DNA from: Nocardia brasiliensis IFM 10847
Lineage (GTDB): Bacteria > Actinomycetota > Actinomycetes > Mycobacteriales > Mycobacteriaceae
Length of the DNA stretch: 64,000 nucleotides
Direction of reading: 5' to 3'
Assembly: GCF_000710915.1 (NCBI RefSeq)
Contig: NZ_BAUA01000197.1
Span: forward strand, 1 to 64,000
The notes beneath the pieces were generated by a model. It saw only the letters and a program-made list of their open reading frames with translations, made no database searches and was not told where the DNA came from. The translations under genes were made by a program, and so were the position numbers. Position 1 is the first letter of the stretch. Every line of letters begins with the position of its first letter. Below are positions 56,694 to 64,000 of this stretch, one piece after another.

Positions 56694-57146
56694 TCAAGAG
56701 TCGAACCGCACCTGTTCCCACGACAGTTCTGTTCGCCACCCCTCGCCTTGAAATGCCCAGTCCTGCACTACTTTCACCACGGCCTCGAAGGCGGGTGAGA
56801 AGACGCTGCCCCACGGTGCGTCGTCTCTGGTCGTGGCGCGGAAATGCGCGTCGGGTCCGCCGTCGCGGAATTCGACGATGTAGCTGTGACCGTCGGCGGG
56901 ATCCACGTCTTCATCGAGGTGGACCTGGATGTAGTAATCGCCGGGTTCGGGTCCGCCGAGCCGATCGACGATCACGAACGGCGCGTTGAAACTCATGTCC
57001 GCCAGGATGTCGTGCAGCTGGGTTCGAGACGGGTTCTCGATGGTCCGGTCGGAATCGGTCGCCACCACTCGTGGCGATCCGGTGTGGTCTTGGGTCACCC
57101 GAGCACGGTACGCGCAAGCAAGTGACAGCGCGACCGTGTCCGGCAT
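56694..57146 (-). CDS. Hypothetical protein
   Basis: This roughly 150-aa protein, probably starting at or near 57146, has an N-P-S-R-T-Q-L-H-D-I-L segment followed by a beta-rich domain (P-F-V-I-V-D-R, Y-Y-I-Q-V-H-L, S-Y-I-V-E-F-R-D-G-G) and an aromatic tail. The pattern recalls small immunity-type proteins of actinobacteria, but I cannot assign a family. No toxin-like neighbour is seen. Confidence 0.6.
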   Translation of the reverse strand: MPDTVALSLACAYRARVTQDHTGSPRVVATDSDRTIENPSRTQLHDILADMSFNAPFVIVDRLGGPEPGDYYIQVHLDEDVDPADGHSYIVEFRDGGPDAHFRATTRDDAPWGSVFSPAFEAVVKVVQDWAFQGEGWRTELSWEQVRFDS

Positions 57147-57209
57147 CGTGGACCTTCCGTCAGCCGCACCCTTATCCTGCAGGAGTCCGGCTCGGGTGCG
57201 CCCGTCGTG

Positions 57210-58193
57210 CTAGTGCGCGTTCAATGCGTCCAGGATCGCGGGGCGGGCGGTAGCCAGGGATTGTTGCCAGTAGGGCCAGGTGTGGGTGCCGTCGGTGATG
57301 TCGATGCGGGCGGGAATGTTCAGAGTTGCCAAGCGGTCTCGGAAGATTCGGGTCGCGGTGACGGTCATGGCTTCGAGAGTCATGCCGTTGATGGTGTTGG
57401 TGACGGCATTGGGAGCGTCCAGCGGACCGGGCAGGCCGTTGCCGGTGGAAACGTAGATCGGGAGGCCGCGCAGTAATTCGGCCTGAACCGTCGCGTCGTT
57501 GCGGAACCAGGCGGGAGTGCCTGCGGGGCCCCACATGTCGTCCACATTGAAGCGGCCCTCGTCGAGCATGGCGGCGCGCATCGCCTCGTGCCACAGCGGG
57601 AAGGTGGGGTGCACGAAACCGGAGAAAGAGCCGGCGAATTTGAATTGGTCGCGGTGGTGGCCGGCCAGGGTGAGAGCGGCGTTGCCGCCCATGGAGGCGC
57701 CGACGATCGCATTGTTGGTTCGCGAAACACCGTAGCCCGCAAGGAAAGCGGGCAGTTCTTTGGTGAGGAAGGTCTCCCAGCGGTAGGTGGTCTGCTGACT
57801 GTTGGTGCTGCTCGGCCGGTACCAGTCGGTGTAGAAGCTCGAGTGACCGCCGACCGGGAACACCAGTGTGACGTTGTCGCCGGCGAATTGGCGCATCGCG
57901 TCGGTGTCCGAGGTCCACTGGCTGTGATCGGCCGGTGCGCGTAGGCCGTCGAGGAAGTAGAGCGCTGAGCTGCCGCCCCGCGACGCCCACTGCACCTGCA
58001 CCTTGATGGGACCCATGCTGGACGGTACGACCAGCTCTTGATAGCCGCCTGCGGGCGTACGCAACACCGGTCCGTGCACCGGGGCGGCCGTCGCCGTCGC
58101 ACCGATCCCCGACACGAGTACAGCTGCCGCCAAGACAACGCCGGCCCGTCGGCGCCAACCCGGCGCCTTCCCCCGACCCACCGAAAACACCAC
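57210..58193 (-). CDS. Antigen-85-like mycolyltransferase/esterase
   Basis: This roughly 327-aa exported alpha/beta-hydrolase has a signal peptide (R-R-R-A-G-V-V-L-A-A-A then A-T-A). The mature part has the family features S-M-G-P-I-K-V-Q-V-Q, F-L-D-G-L-R-A, W-Y-R-P-S-S, the nucleophile in G-A-S-M-G-G and a final histidine in D-G-T-H-T-W-P-Y-W. These match the antigen 85/mycolyltransferase group that attaches mycolates to arabinogalactan or trehalose. The start is one of two adjacent GTGs (58193, 58190). It supports the mycolic-acid-bacterium assignment. Confidence 0.85.
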   Translation of the reverse strand: MVFSVGRGKAPGWRRRAGVVLAAAVLVSGIGATATAAPVHGPVLRTPAGGYQELVVPSSMGPIKVQVQWASRGGSSALYFLDGLRAPADHSQWTSDTDAMRQFAGDNVTLVFPVGGHSSFYTDWYRPSSTNSQQTTYRWETFLTKELPAFLAGYGVSRTNNAIVGASMGGNAALTLAGHHRDQFKFAGSFSGFVHPTFPLWHEAMRAAMLDEGRFNVDDMWGPAGTPAWFRNDATVQAELLRGLPIYVSTGNGLPGPLDAPNAVTNTINGMTLEAMTVTATRIFRDRLATLNIPARIDITDGTHTWPYWQQSLATARPAILDALNAH

Positions 58194-58445
58194 TATGCGT
58201 ATACCTTTCAACTTTCCCGCCCGCGACCCGACCGGCGGGGACCCGAATCGGCCTGTCGCCCAGGCTAACTGTGCACCTTGCCAAGTCGCCAATGCCCAGG
58301 TGGGGGAAGAGCAGATCGGGTCCGCGCACGCGTCTGCCCGGAATCGACGTATCACCAGTGCGCTGGCAACGTCACTGACGCCGGGGGAGGCCGGCCCGGT
58401 GGCGGCGCAGGGTAGACAGTGGACTCGGCTGGCAGTTGCGGTCGC

Positions 58446-58600
58446 TTACCGGCTCGGGTGCTCGCTGCGGGTTTCGAGGACCATGTCACGGAATTCGATG
58501 GCGAGCCGCTGACAGTCGCCGGGCCAGCGGGCGGAGATGTAGTTGCGGTCGCGGATGGTGAAGCCGCGCGGTAGTTCCCTCCGAGCCAGTTGCCGGTGTG
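58446..58600 (-). pseudogene. C-terminal remnant of a DJ-1/PfpI-type protein
   Basis: The last 40 codons before the TAA at 58446 encode L-P-R-G-F-T-I-R-D-R-N-Y, I-S-A-R-W-P-G-D and a closing helix, the characteristic end of type-1 glutamine-amidotransferase-like DJ-1/PfpI proteins. Upstream of about 58600 the same frame loses any resemblance. There is no N-terminal half, so it is a decayed gene. The surrounding 540-bp gap otherwise shows nothing but the ribosome binding site for 58740. Confidence 0.35.
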
Positions 58601-58739
58601 CTGCCACACCTAGCGGCACGGTTTGTGAGGCTCGACTCAGCGCGCTAGCGAAGCTTCCTCGGCGTCGGACAGAATTCTCGGGCCCGCAATTACCGGAGCA
58701 ACCGAGGAAGCCGTTTCGACTATGTGTTGAGAGGTAGGT

Positions 58740-59684
58740 GTGGTTGTGCGCCTGGATTCGGATACCGAGATTGTGATGCGTGGGCTGGGGGTGCCCGGGC
58801 TGCGCCCGCCGAGTGCGGCCACCGTCGCCGAGCGTGCCGCCCACACCCGCGAACTCGTGTCGGCGTTGGCGCCGGAGCCGCCGATCGCGGTCCGCCGGGT
58901 GGAGGAGACGGTCGTGGCCGGGGTGCCGGTGCGAGTGTTCCGGCCCGAGCGAGACGGCGTGATCCCGGTCGTGGTGTTCTTCCACGCCGGTGCGTTCGCC
59001 TACGGCGATCTGGATATGTGCGACGCCATGTGCCGGCGGATGTGCCGGGACGTGGCGGCGATCGTGGTGGCGGTGGATTATCGCCTGCCGCCCGAATTCC
59101 GATTCCCGACCGCCTATGCGGACTGCCTGGCCGTGTGCCGCTATATCGCGGACCACCCGGCCGAGTTCGGCGGTGGGCCATTGGGGATCGCGGGGGACAG
59201 CTCGGGGGGAAATCTCGCCGCAGCGGTCGCGTTGACCCTGCGCGATGACGGCAGATCGGTGGCCGCGCAGCTGCTCGGCTATCCGGAACTCGATTTGACC
59301 TTGGACGGGTACCGGTCGCTGACCGACAATGCGGCGACCGGATTTCTGTTCAACCTCGACGAGGTACGCCGCGATGCCGCCGAGTACCTGCGCGACGATC
59401 CCGGTGCGGCCCACTCGTTTCCGGCCTCACCCATGTACGCCCAGCAGCTCGGTGGGGTCGCCCCCGCGGTGATCGGGGTCGGCGATTGCGATCCCCTGCT
59501 GGACATGAGCATCGAATACGGCAAACGGCTCGCCGCCGCCGGGGTGACGGTGAACCTGCACGTCTACCCCGGGTTGATCCATTCTTTCCTCGGCCTCGAC
59601 TCGATCCCGGCGAACGATGCGGCCGCAACCGAGTTGTATTCGGAATTCAAGGCACTGCTCGACACCGCCCCGCAACGACCATGA
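58740..59684 (+). CDS. HSL-type alpha/beta-hydrolase
   Basis: This 314-aa hydrolase of the hormone-sensitive-lipase family has the nucleophile in G-D-S-S-G-G (Ser154), the aspartate in G-D-C-D-P-L-L-D and the histidine in G-L-I-H-S-F. The oxyanion motif is H-A-G-A (residues 82-85) instead of H-G-G-G, which may reshape the acyl pocket. GTG 58740 has GAGG five bases upstream. Its stop overlaps the next start (ATGA), so it heads a three-gene operon with an LLM oxidoreductase and an exported hydrolase. Confidence 0.87.
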   Translation: MVVRLDSDTEIVMRGLGVPGLRPPSAATVAERAAHTRELVSALAPEPPIAVRRVEETVVAGVPVRVFRPERDGVIPVVVFFHAGAFAYGDLDMCDAMCRRMCRDVAAIVVAVDYRLPPEFRFPTAYADCLAVCRYIADHPAEFGGGPLGIAGDSSGGNLAAAVALTLRDDGRSVAAQLLGYPELDLTLDGYRSLTDNAATGFLFNLDEVRRDAAEYLRDDPGAAHSFPASPMYAQQLGGVAPAVIGVGDCDPLLDMSIEYGKRLAAAGVTVNLHVYPGLIHSFLGLDSIPANDAAATELYSEFKALLDTAPQRP

Positions 59685-60535
59685 ACGTCGACCCGACTGG
59701 ACGGATCGCGATCTGGGATCGGTACGGAAGAATCACCGCGGCAGACGCACAAGCCGCCGAGAATCTCGGCTACGCGGCGTTGTGGCTGGGCGGCGCACCT
59801 CCGGCGACATCGGCTCAGGTCGAATCCGCACTCACGACCGCGCTCGAAGCCACCACGTCGCTGACCATCGGCAGCAGCATCATCAACATCTGGTCCACCC
59901 CCGCTGACCAGGCGGCGGCACTTTTCCACCGATACGAACAACGCTTTCCTGGTCGCTTTCTGCTCGGTATCGGCGGAGGCCATCCCGAGCTGACCCCCGC
60001 ACCGCGAAAACCCGTCCGCACATTGATGGAATACCTCGACGCCCTCGACCGAGCAGGCGTACCCATTCAACGACGAATACTCGCCGCGCTCGGTCCTCGC
60101 GCACTGGAGCTCGCCCGAGAACGCAGCGCGGGCTCGATCACATATCTCGTGACTCCGGAACACACCAGCCGCGCTCGAAAAATCCTCGGCGATGATGCGA
60201 TGTTGGTCTCGGAGCAGAAGATCGTGCTGGACACCGACCCGGTGCGGGCGCGCAAGACCGCACGTCCGATGATCGAGTTCTATCTCGAACTGCGGCACTA
60301 CGCGGCCCATCTGGCACGCCTCGGATTCACAGCCGACGCTACCGCGTCGGGCAGCGACGCCGTCATCGATGCCTTGGTCGCGCACGGAACCGCCGACCGA
60401 ATCGCCTGTCGGGTCACCGCGCACCTGGACGCGGGCGCCGATCAGGCGGCCGTCCAATTCCTTGCCCGTGACCATCTCGCGGCCGCGCGGTTGTTCGCCT
60501 TTTCCCTAGATCGGATTGTCCGTGAACGAGCGTGA
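59681..60535 (+). CDS. LLM-class F420-dependent oxidoreductase
   Basis: This 284-aa luciferase-like TIM-barrel protein starts at ATG 59681 in an ATGA overlap. It has the N-terminal G-Y-A-A-L-W-L-G-G, the L-G-I-G-G-G-H-P-E motif (about residue 91) and A-L-G-P-R-A-L-E-L-A near residue 134. These fit the TIGR03620-like F420-dependent group of actinobacteria. It transfers hydride with F420; the substrate is unknown. It is translationally linked to hydrolases on both sides. Confidence 0.85.
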   Translation: MNVDPTGRIAIWDRYGRITAADAQAAENLGYAALWLGGAPPATSAQVESALTTALEATTSLTIGSSIINIWSTPADQAAALFHRYEQRFPGRFLLGIGGGHPELTPAPRKPVRTLMEYLDALDRAGVPIQRRILAALGPRALELARERSAGSITYLVTPEHTSRARKILGDDAMLVSEQKIVLDTDPVRARKTARPMIEFYLELRHYAAHLARLGFTADATASGSDAVIDALVAHGTADRIACRVTAHLDAGADQAAVQFLARDHLAAARLFAFSLDRIVRERA

Positions 60536-60546
60536 GGAGTGTTCTC

Positions 60547-61590
60547 ATGACCAGAAATTCGGGATATCGCATCGGATCAAGGGCACTTCGCCCGCTACTG
60601 GCTGCGGTGGTGGCCTTGGCTCTGCTCGCCGTGGCGGCTCCGGCCCCCGGCGCCGCGCCCGACAGCGGGCGGCCGGGGTTCGCCGAGTACCACGGGGTGC
60701 GGGTGTCGTATTTCGAGTACGGGCCCGACGCCGAGCACGCGCCCACCGTGGTGGTGACCGGCGGCTGGCCCTGGGACAGCAGTTCGGTCGAGACCCAGGC
60801 GGAAAAGCTGGCCGCGCGAGGACTGCACGTGGTGCGTTATGACCAGCGCGGGTCGGGTCGCAGCGATCACCCCGCGGGAGTGGATGCGTACGGATTACCC
60901 GAACTGGCAGGCGAATTCGGTGCAGTGATCGATGCCGCCGCACCCGGGCACACGGTCAATGTCTTCGGCGAGGCGTGGGGCCCGTTCATCGCTTCGGAGT
61001 ACACCACAGTCGAACCGGGCCGAATCTCGGCGATCATCTCCGTGGGAGCACCGTCGCTGGATCTCGCCTTCGCGGCGCTGTATCGCCAGACGCGCCGCGC
61101 GGTCACCGAGCCGAGCCTGCTCGTACCGGTGGCGGCGCAGTGGGCGGCCATCTCCTATTTCTTCGGACTCGCGATACCCCAGATCCCGGAACTGATCATC
61201 GGCACCGGCGTCCCGACCGCGATCGTCAACACGATCACCGATCTCACCGTCGGCCAGATGGACAAGATCCGCAACGACCCCGCCTCGGTCTTCCACGGTC
61301 CCGTCACCGTCCCCGACACCGGCGCAGGCATCAACAAGTACCGCTGGTTCGTGTACCACCGACTGGCCCACCCGGAACACGACTACATCGATGTACCCCG
61401 GTTGCGGCTGTATCAGATGAGCGACGACGCGGTCGAGACCGACGTGCTCAACGAGGGTCTCGCCGAACGAACCCCGCACCTGGACAAGGACACCCTGCCC
61501 GGCGACCACGGCAGCTATATCGCCGGACCCGACGCCGAAACCATCCTCGACGGAGTGCGGGCGACGATCGACCAGGCGCCGCAGCGATAA
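60547..61590 (+). CDS. Exported alpha/beta-hydrolase with Ala at the nucleophile site
   Basis: This 347-aa protein has a signal peptide (R-P-L-L-A-A-V-V-A-L-A-L-L) and an epoxide-hydrolase/peptidase S33-like core (R-Y-D-Q-R-G-S-G-R-S-D). The nucleophile elbow reads G-E-A-W-G, with Ala143 where Ser is expected (codon GCG). The acid and histidine regions (D-D-A-V-E-T-D; G-D-H-G-S-Y) are kept. It may be a non-catalytic binding protein or use another residue. ATG 60547 has GAGGAG seven bases upstream; a GTG at 60532 overlaps the previous stop. Confidence 0.82.
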   Translation: MTRNSGYRIGSRALRPLLAAVVALALLAVAAPAPGAAPDSGRPGFAEYHGVRVSYFEYGPDAEHAPTVVVTGGWPWDSSSVETQAEKLAARGLHVVRYDQRGSGRSDHPAGVDAYGLPELAGEFGAVIDAAAPGHTVNVFGEAWGPFIASEYTTVEPGRISAIISVGAPSLDLAFAALYRQTRRAVTEPSLLVPVAAQWAAISYFFGLAIPQIPELIIGTGVPTAIVNTITDLTVGQMDKIRNDPASVFHGPVTVPDTGAGINKYRWFVYHRLAHPEHDYIDVPRLRLYQMSDDAVETDVLNEGLAERTPHLDKDTLPGDHGSYIAGPDAETILDGVRATIDQAPQR

Positions 61591-61754
61591 CGCGTGTCCA
61601 TGCTGACGGCGACGGCCGCACGGCGATCCTCGGGACACCCGGAGAGTGCCCAAGCCTTATCCCGATCGATCCCGAGAGGGATCTGCACGGCTTCAGGCAT
61701 GAGGCGTGGCCTCGGCTCCGAGGTCGCCTGTGAAAGGCACGGCTGAGAAGGGGT

Positions 61755-61983
61755 TCACGCGGCTGGCGTGATGTGCCGCGCTGCCAGGTAGGCCTCGAGG
61801 TCGCTTTCGGGGTACTTGGCCACGCGGTCGCAGATCCGAACGAATCCTGGCCCCCGCGCCGGAGATTCGCGGCGCCACCGCCGTAACGTCGAGGGTGTCC
61901 ACGCCGAGGATTTCGGCGACTTCCCCGGTGGTGTAGAGCCGTTGGTTCAGCAAGCCCAGCGGGGCGTGGTCCGAATACTGCAT
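61755..61983 (-). pseudogene. Excisionase-like HTH gene with a 1-nt frameshift
   Basis: The ATG at 61983 has AAGGGG six bases upstream. The frame encodes M-Q-Y-S-D-H then L-Y-T-T-G-E-V-A-E-I-L-G-V-D-T-L-D-V-T, the start of a MerR/excisionase helix-turn-helix. At 61878-61884 one extra base breaks the frame. Dropping it continues R-W-R-R-E-S-P-A-R-G-P-G-F-V-R and ends Y-P-E-S-D-L-E-A-Y-L-A-A-R-H-I-T-P-A-A, a textbook excisionase/AlpA ending, stopping at 61757-61755. The span is 229 nt, one over a multiple of three. It lies 475 bp from the 3' end of tRNA-Pro, a common integration target. A sequencing error is possible. Confidence 0.6.
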
Positions 61984-62426
61984 GGTGGACCCCTTGTGTT
62001 CGAGGTCGACGGTGCACCGACACCGAACTGCGACAGCACGCTCGAGCAGAAGATGGCGTCGACGGTCGTTGATGGCCAGCCGCCTCCGGCGGATCCGGAT
62101 TACCTTCCGCATCGGAGACGATGAGAATGGCGCGCGCGAGTTCTGGGAGCTGCTGGCGGGCGCTACGTCCGGCTCTGCCACTGCGGTTGCCGGGAAACCC
62201 CGACAAATGGGGCGCTCTAGAAGAGTAAGTCCCGAGCCGGGCCGCGGGTAACCGTCCGGCATCGTCCATAGGATCGGAACGGGGACCAACGACCAAGAAC
62301 TGGTCCATGACATGAAGCGATTCGTCGGACGGACGCCGACAACCGTTCGACCTACGCGGAGAACCCGCTGACTACCCGTGTGCCCGCCACCCACCGTGTG
62401 GTCCACAGTTGGTCCCCAAAATGGCA

Positions 62427-62457
62427 CAGGTCAGAGGCGGAAACCGCCTCTGACCTG
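62427..62457 (-). terminator. Terminator downstream of tRNA-Pro
   Basis: CAGGTCAGAGGCGG and CCGCCTCTGACCTG form a perfect 14-bp stem with a three-base loop, two bases past the tRNA 3' end on the minus strand. A short TTTT run follows on that strand. It should end the tRNA transcript. Confidence 0.85.
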
Positions 62458-62458
62458 G

Positions 62459-62532
62459 TCGGGCTGACAGGATTTGAACCTGCGACCACCTGACCCCCAG
62501 TCAGGTGCGCTACCAAGCTGCGCCACAGCCCG
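62459..62532 (-). tRNA. tRNA-Pro (anticodon GGG)
   Basis: The minus strand reads as a 74-nt cloverleaf. The acceptor stem CGGGCTG pairs with CAGCCCG and is followed by discriminator A. The D-loop contains G-C-G-C-A-G-C then T-T-G-G-T-A. The anticodon stem is CCTGA/TCAGG with loop CTGGGGG, anticodon GGG. The T-arm has G-G-T-T-C-A-A-A-T-C-C. No CCA is encoded. A strong hairpin terminator follows. Confidence 0.95.
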
Positions 62533-62736
62533 TTTGCGCTCATTGCTGCGCGCTCGAAGAGATTACCTCAGGGGCGGGCGGTGGAGCTAATCGGCTGGTA
62601 GACGGCGTGGCGCGGGGCTGGAGTGTGATGGGGGTCGTCGGATTCGGGCGATTGATGACGGGTTGTCGGGGCATTCGGGATTCGGCACGGTCAGTGACAG
62701 GCACGGGGTGCCGAAAGCGCGAAGGAGGCAGCGGTC

Positions 62737-63477
62737 ATGCGTCGGGAACGGCGGCTGGTTGAGGCGTTTGTGCAGCTGGCGGACTCACTGGTGGAGGAGT
62801 ACGACCCGGTGGACGTCGTGCAGGGGCTGCTGGATCGGGCAGTGGACCTGCTGGAGGTCGATACCGCGGCGGTGTTGCTGGCGCGCGACGACGGTGAGTT
62901 GCGGGTACTGGCGTCCACGAGTGAGGCGACGCGATGGCTGGAGCTGCTACAGATCCAGGCGCAGGACGGGCCGTGCCTGCAGTGCTATCGGACCAGTGAA
63001 CGGGTGATCGTCGAGGACTTGGAGGCGGCGCAGGATCGTTGGCCAGCGTTCGCGAAACAGGCTCTGTTGGAGGGGGTTCGGTCGGTGTACGCGTTGCCGA
63101 TGCGGTTGCGTGCGGACCGGGTGGGGGCTCTGAATCTGTTCAGTGACGGGGAGACGCGGCTGTCGGAGGACGATCTGGTGGTGGGGCAGGCGATGGCCGA
63201 TATCGCGAGCATCGCGATCCTGCGGGCGCGGCAGCTCGCCGACCACAAGACGGTGAACGGGCAGTTGCAGTCGGCGCTGGAGAGCAGGATCGTGATCGAG
63301 CAGGCGAAGGGGATACTGGCCGCGCAAGGCGATTTGGATCCGGAGACGGCGTTCCACGCGTTGCGGGGCTATGCGCGTCACTCCCGTGGTCGGCTGCCCG
63401 ACCTGGCGCGTGCGGTGGTGGAGCGGACCATCGATGCGCGCGTGATCCTCGCGCACGGCAACCATAGACCGGGATGA
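62737..63477 (+). CDS. GAF-ANTAR domain regulator
   Basis: This 246-aa protein has an N-terminal GAF sensor (about 10-160; D-T-A-A-V-L-L-A, G-P-C-L-Q-C-Y, G-A-L-N-L-F) and a C-terminal ANTAR domain (about 175-232; I-V-I-E-Q-A-K-G-I-L-A). ANTAR proteins bind nascent RNA hairpins and prevent termination. Free-standing GAF-ANTAR proteins are frequent in mycobacteria and Nocardia, where they respond to stress. No phosphorylation domain is present, so it should sense a small ligand through GAF. The target RNA is not in this window as far as I can see. Confidence 0.9.
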   Translation: MRRERRLVEAFVQLADSLVEEYDPVDVVQGLLDRAVDLLEVDTAAVLLARDDGELRVLASTSEATRWLELLQIQAQDGPCLQCYRTSERVIVEDLEAAQDRWPAFAKQALLEGVRSVYALPMRLRADRVGALNLFSDGETRLSEDDLVVGQAMADIASIAILRARQLADHKTVNGQLQSALESRIVIEQAKGILAAQGDLDPETAFHALRGYARHSRGRLPDLARAVVERTIDARVILAHGNHRPG

Positions 63478-63665
63478 CACCCGTCCGGCCGCGATGCCCG
63501 AGGTGAATTGCCGCTCCGGCGTTCCGGATCGGGCACCGCGCTATCTGTACCGCCTTGATCGACGTCGAGGCAGCCGGTGGTGTTGTCTGACTCGTTGCTT
63601 GCTACCTCCTGAGCATGGCTACGCTCAGGCGTTGACGATTGCCGAATCGGAGGCGAGGTGGTGCG

Positions 63666-64000
63666 GTGGGCGAGGAGGCCGGCGGGCGGGTTTATCGCGG
63701 GCGCAGCGCTGACGAGCGGGCGTCCGAGCGGCGGCGGCGGATGCTGGACGCGGCGGTGGAGTTGTTCGGCGAGCGTGGGTATCCCGGCACGTCCATCGGC
63801 GAATTGTGCACGGCGGCACGGGTTTCGTATCGCTCCTTCTATGAAGAGTTCGGTGCGCTCGATCAGTTGCTGATCGCGGCGGTGGACGAGTTCGACGTGC
63901 GCGCGACGGAACGGGTGGGTGCGGCCCTGGCCGAGACGGACGGAGCTGATTTCGCGACGCGTGCGGCGGTGACGTTCCGGGCGTTCCTGGCGGCCACGTG
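63666..64000 (+). CDS. TetR/AcrR-family regulator, N-terminal part (runs off the window)
   Basis: This frame is open from GTG 63666 to the window end (111 complete codons). It encodes a charged lead-in, then a TetR DNA-binding domain: M-L-D-A-A-V-E-L-F-G-E-R-G-Y, T-S-I-G-E-L-C-T-A-A-R-V-S and S-F-Y-E-E-F-G. The ligand domain starts but is cut off. It lies 188 bp after the GAF-ANTAR gene. Target and inducer are unknown. Confidence 0.85.
   Translation, partial: MGEEAGGRVYRGRSADERASERRRRMLDAAVELFGERGYPGTSIGELCTAARVSYRSFYEEFGALDQLLIAAVDEFDVRATERVGAALAETDGADFATRAAVTFRAFLAAT

Noticed and set aside
58446..59414. 322-codon minus-strand frame opposite the HSL-type hydrolase
   Set aside because: Most of it is a shadow; only its last 40 or so codons look protein-like and these are reported separately as a DJ-1/PfpI remnant.
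1..64000. CRISPR array, rRNA operon or complete prophage
   Set aside because: No regularly spaced direct repeats with spacers, no rRNA sequence, and no phage structural, integrase or terminase genes were seen.

Overview
The window is high-GC, densely packed actinobacterial DNA. It looks like a chromosome segment of a mycolic-acid-containing member of the Mycobacteriales, most likely Nocardia. Supporting signs are an antigen-85-type mycolyl/esterase gene (57210-58193), several F420-type enzymes, a class I methyltransferase of the type expanded in mycobacteria and Nocardia, GTG starts, frequent ATGA/TGATG gene overlaps, and a tRNA-Pro(GGG). The genus call is inference. I see no rRNA, CRISPR array, intact prophage or insertion sequence.

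Layout. 0-2.7 kb: a partial gene, a frameshifted small membrane protein and a patatin/cPLA2-like lipase. 2.1-4.5 kb: a VanY-like D,D-carboxypeptidase divergent from an OmpR-type regulator/histidine kinase pair. 4.6-6.4 kb: a class I terpene synthase and a squalene/phytoene-synthase-like enzyme. 6.5-11 kb: phospholipase D, a threonine-synthase-like PLP enzyme, a GlxA-type regulator and an HD-domain protein. 11-12.1 kb: an HTH-TM-ricin-like protein. 12.6-17.6 kb: a compact four-gene operon (flavoprotein dehydrogenase, Gfo/Idh oxidoreductase, unrecognised 393-aa protein, UDP-glucose dehydrogenase). 17.7-19.2 kb: a two-gene unit in which a 97-aa peptide with two near-identical 16-residue repeats is translationally coupled to a JmjC-type 2-oxoglutarate oxygenase. 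This is the best candidate for an undescribed peptide-modification system. 21-25.8 kb: a zinc ABC uptake system of Azt type (aztA divergent from aztB-aztC-aztD) with a textbook Zur box; the permease carries a C-terminal lipoprotein-like domain homologous to AztD.

25.8-38.8 kb is regulator-rich accessory DNA. It holds two MarR paralogues, a TMEM175-like channel, a TetR regulator, an MFS exporter fused to a secretory-lipase domain, a padR-sulfatase-MFS-FGE operon and a DUF6790-like membrane protein. A 32-bp compound palindrome occurs in the same form upstream of the TMEM175/MarR pair and of the DUF6790-like gene 10.6 kb away; its core recurs upstream of the second MarR gene. A different operator (ATGTGG-N7-CCACAT) joins the TetR gene and the exporter-lipase fusion.

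38.8-51.7 kb: cytochrome P450, an ArsR/SRPBCC/truncated-reductase operon with a likely leaderless promoter, an F420-type PPOX enzyme, a methyltransferase, a beta-lactamase-fold esterase, a seven-TM MAB_1171c-like protein, a stand-alone secretory lipase divergent from a second HD-domain protein, HxlR plus NAD(P)-binding oxidoreductase, and TetR plus SDR. 52-61.6 kb: an orphan thiamine-dependent E1/transketolase-like enzyme, an FAD/NAD(P)-binding protein, hypothetical proteins, the mycolyltransferase-like esterase, and an operon of HSL-type hydrolase, LLM oxidoreductase and exported alpha/beta-hydrolase that lacks the nucleophile serine. 61.7-64 kb: a frameshifted excisionase-like HTH gene beside tRNA-Pro, a GAF-ANTAR regulator and the start of a TetR gene.
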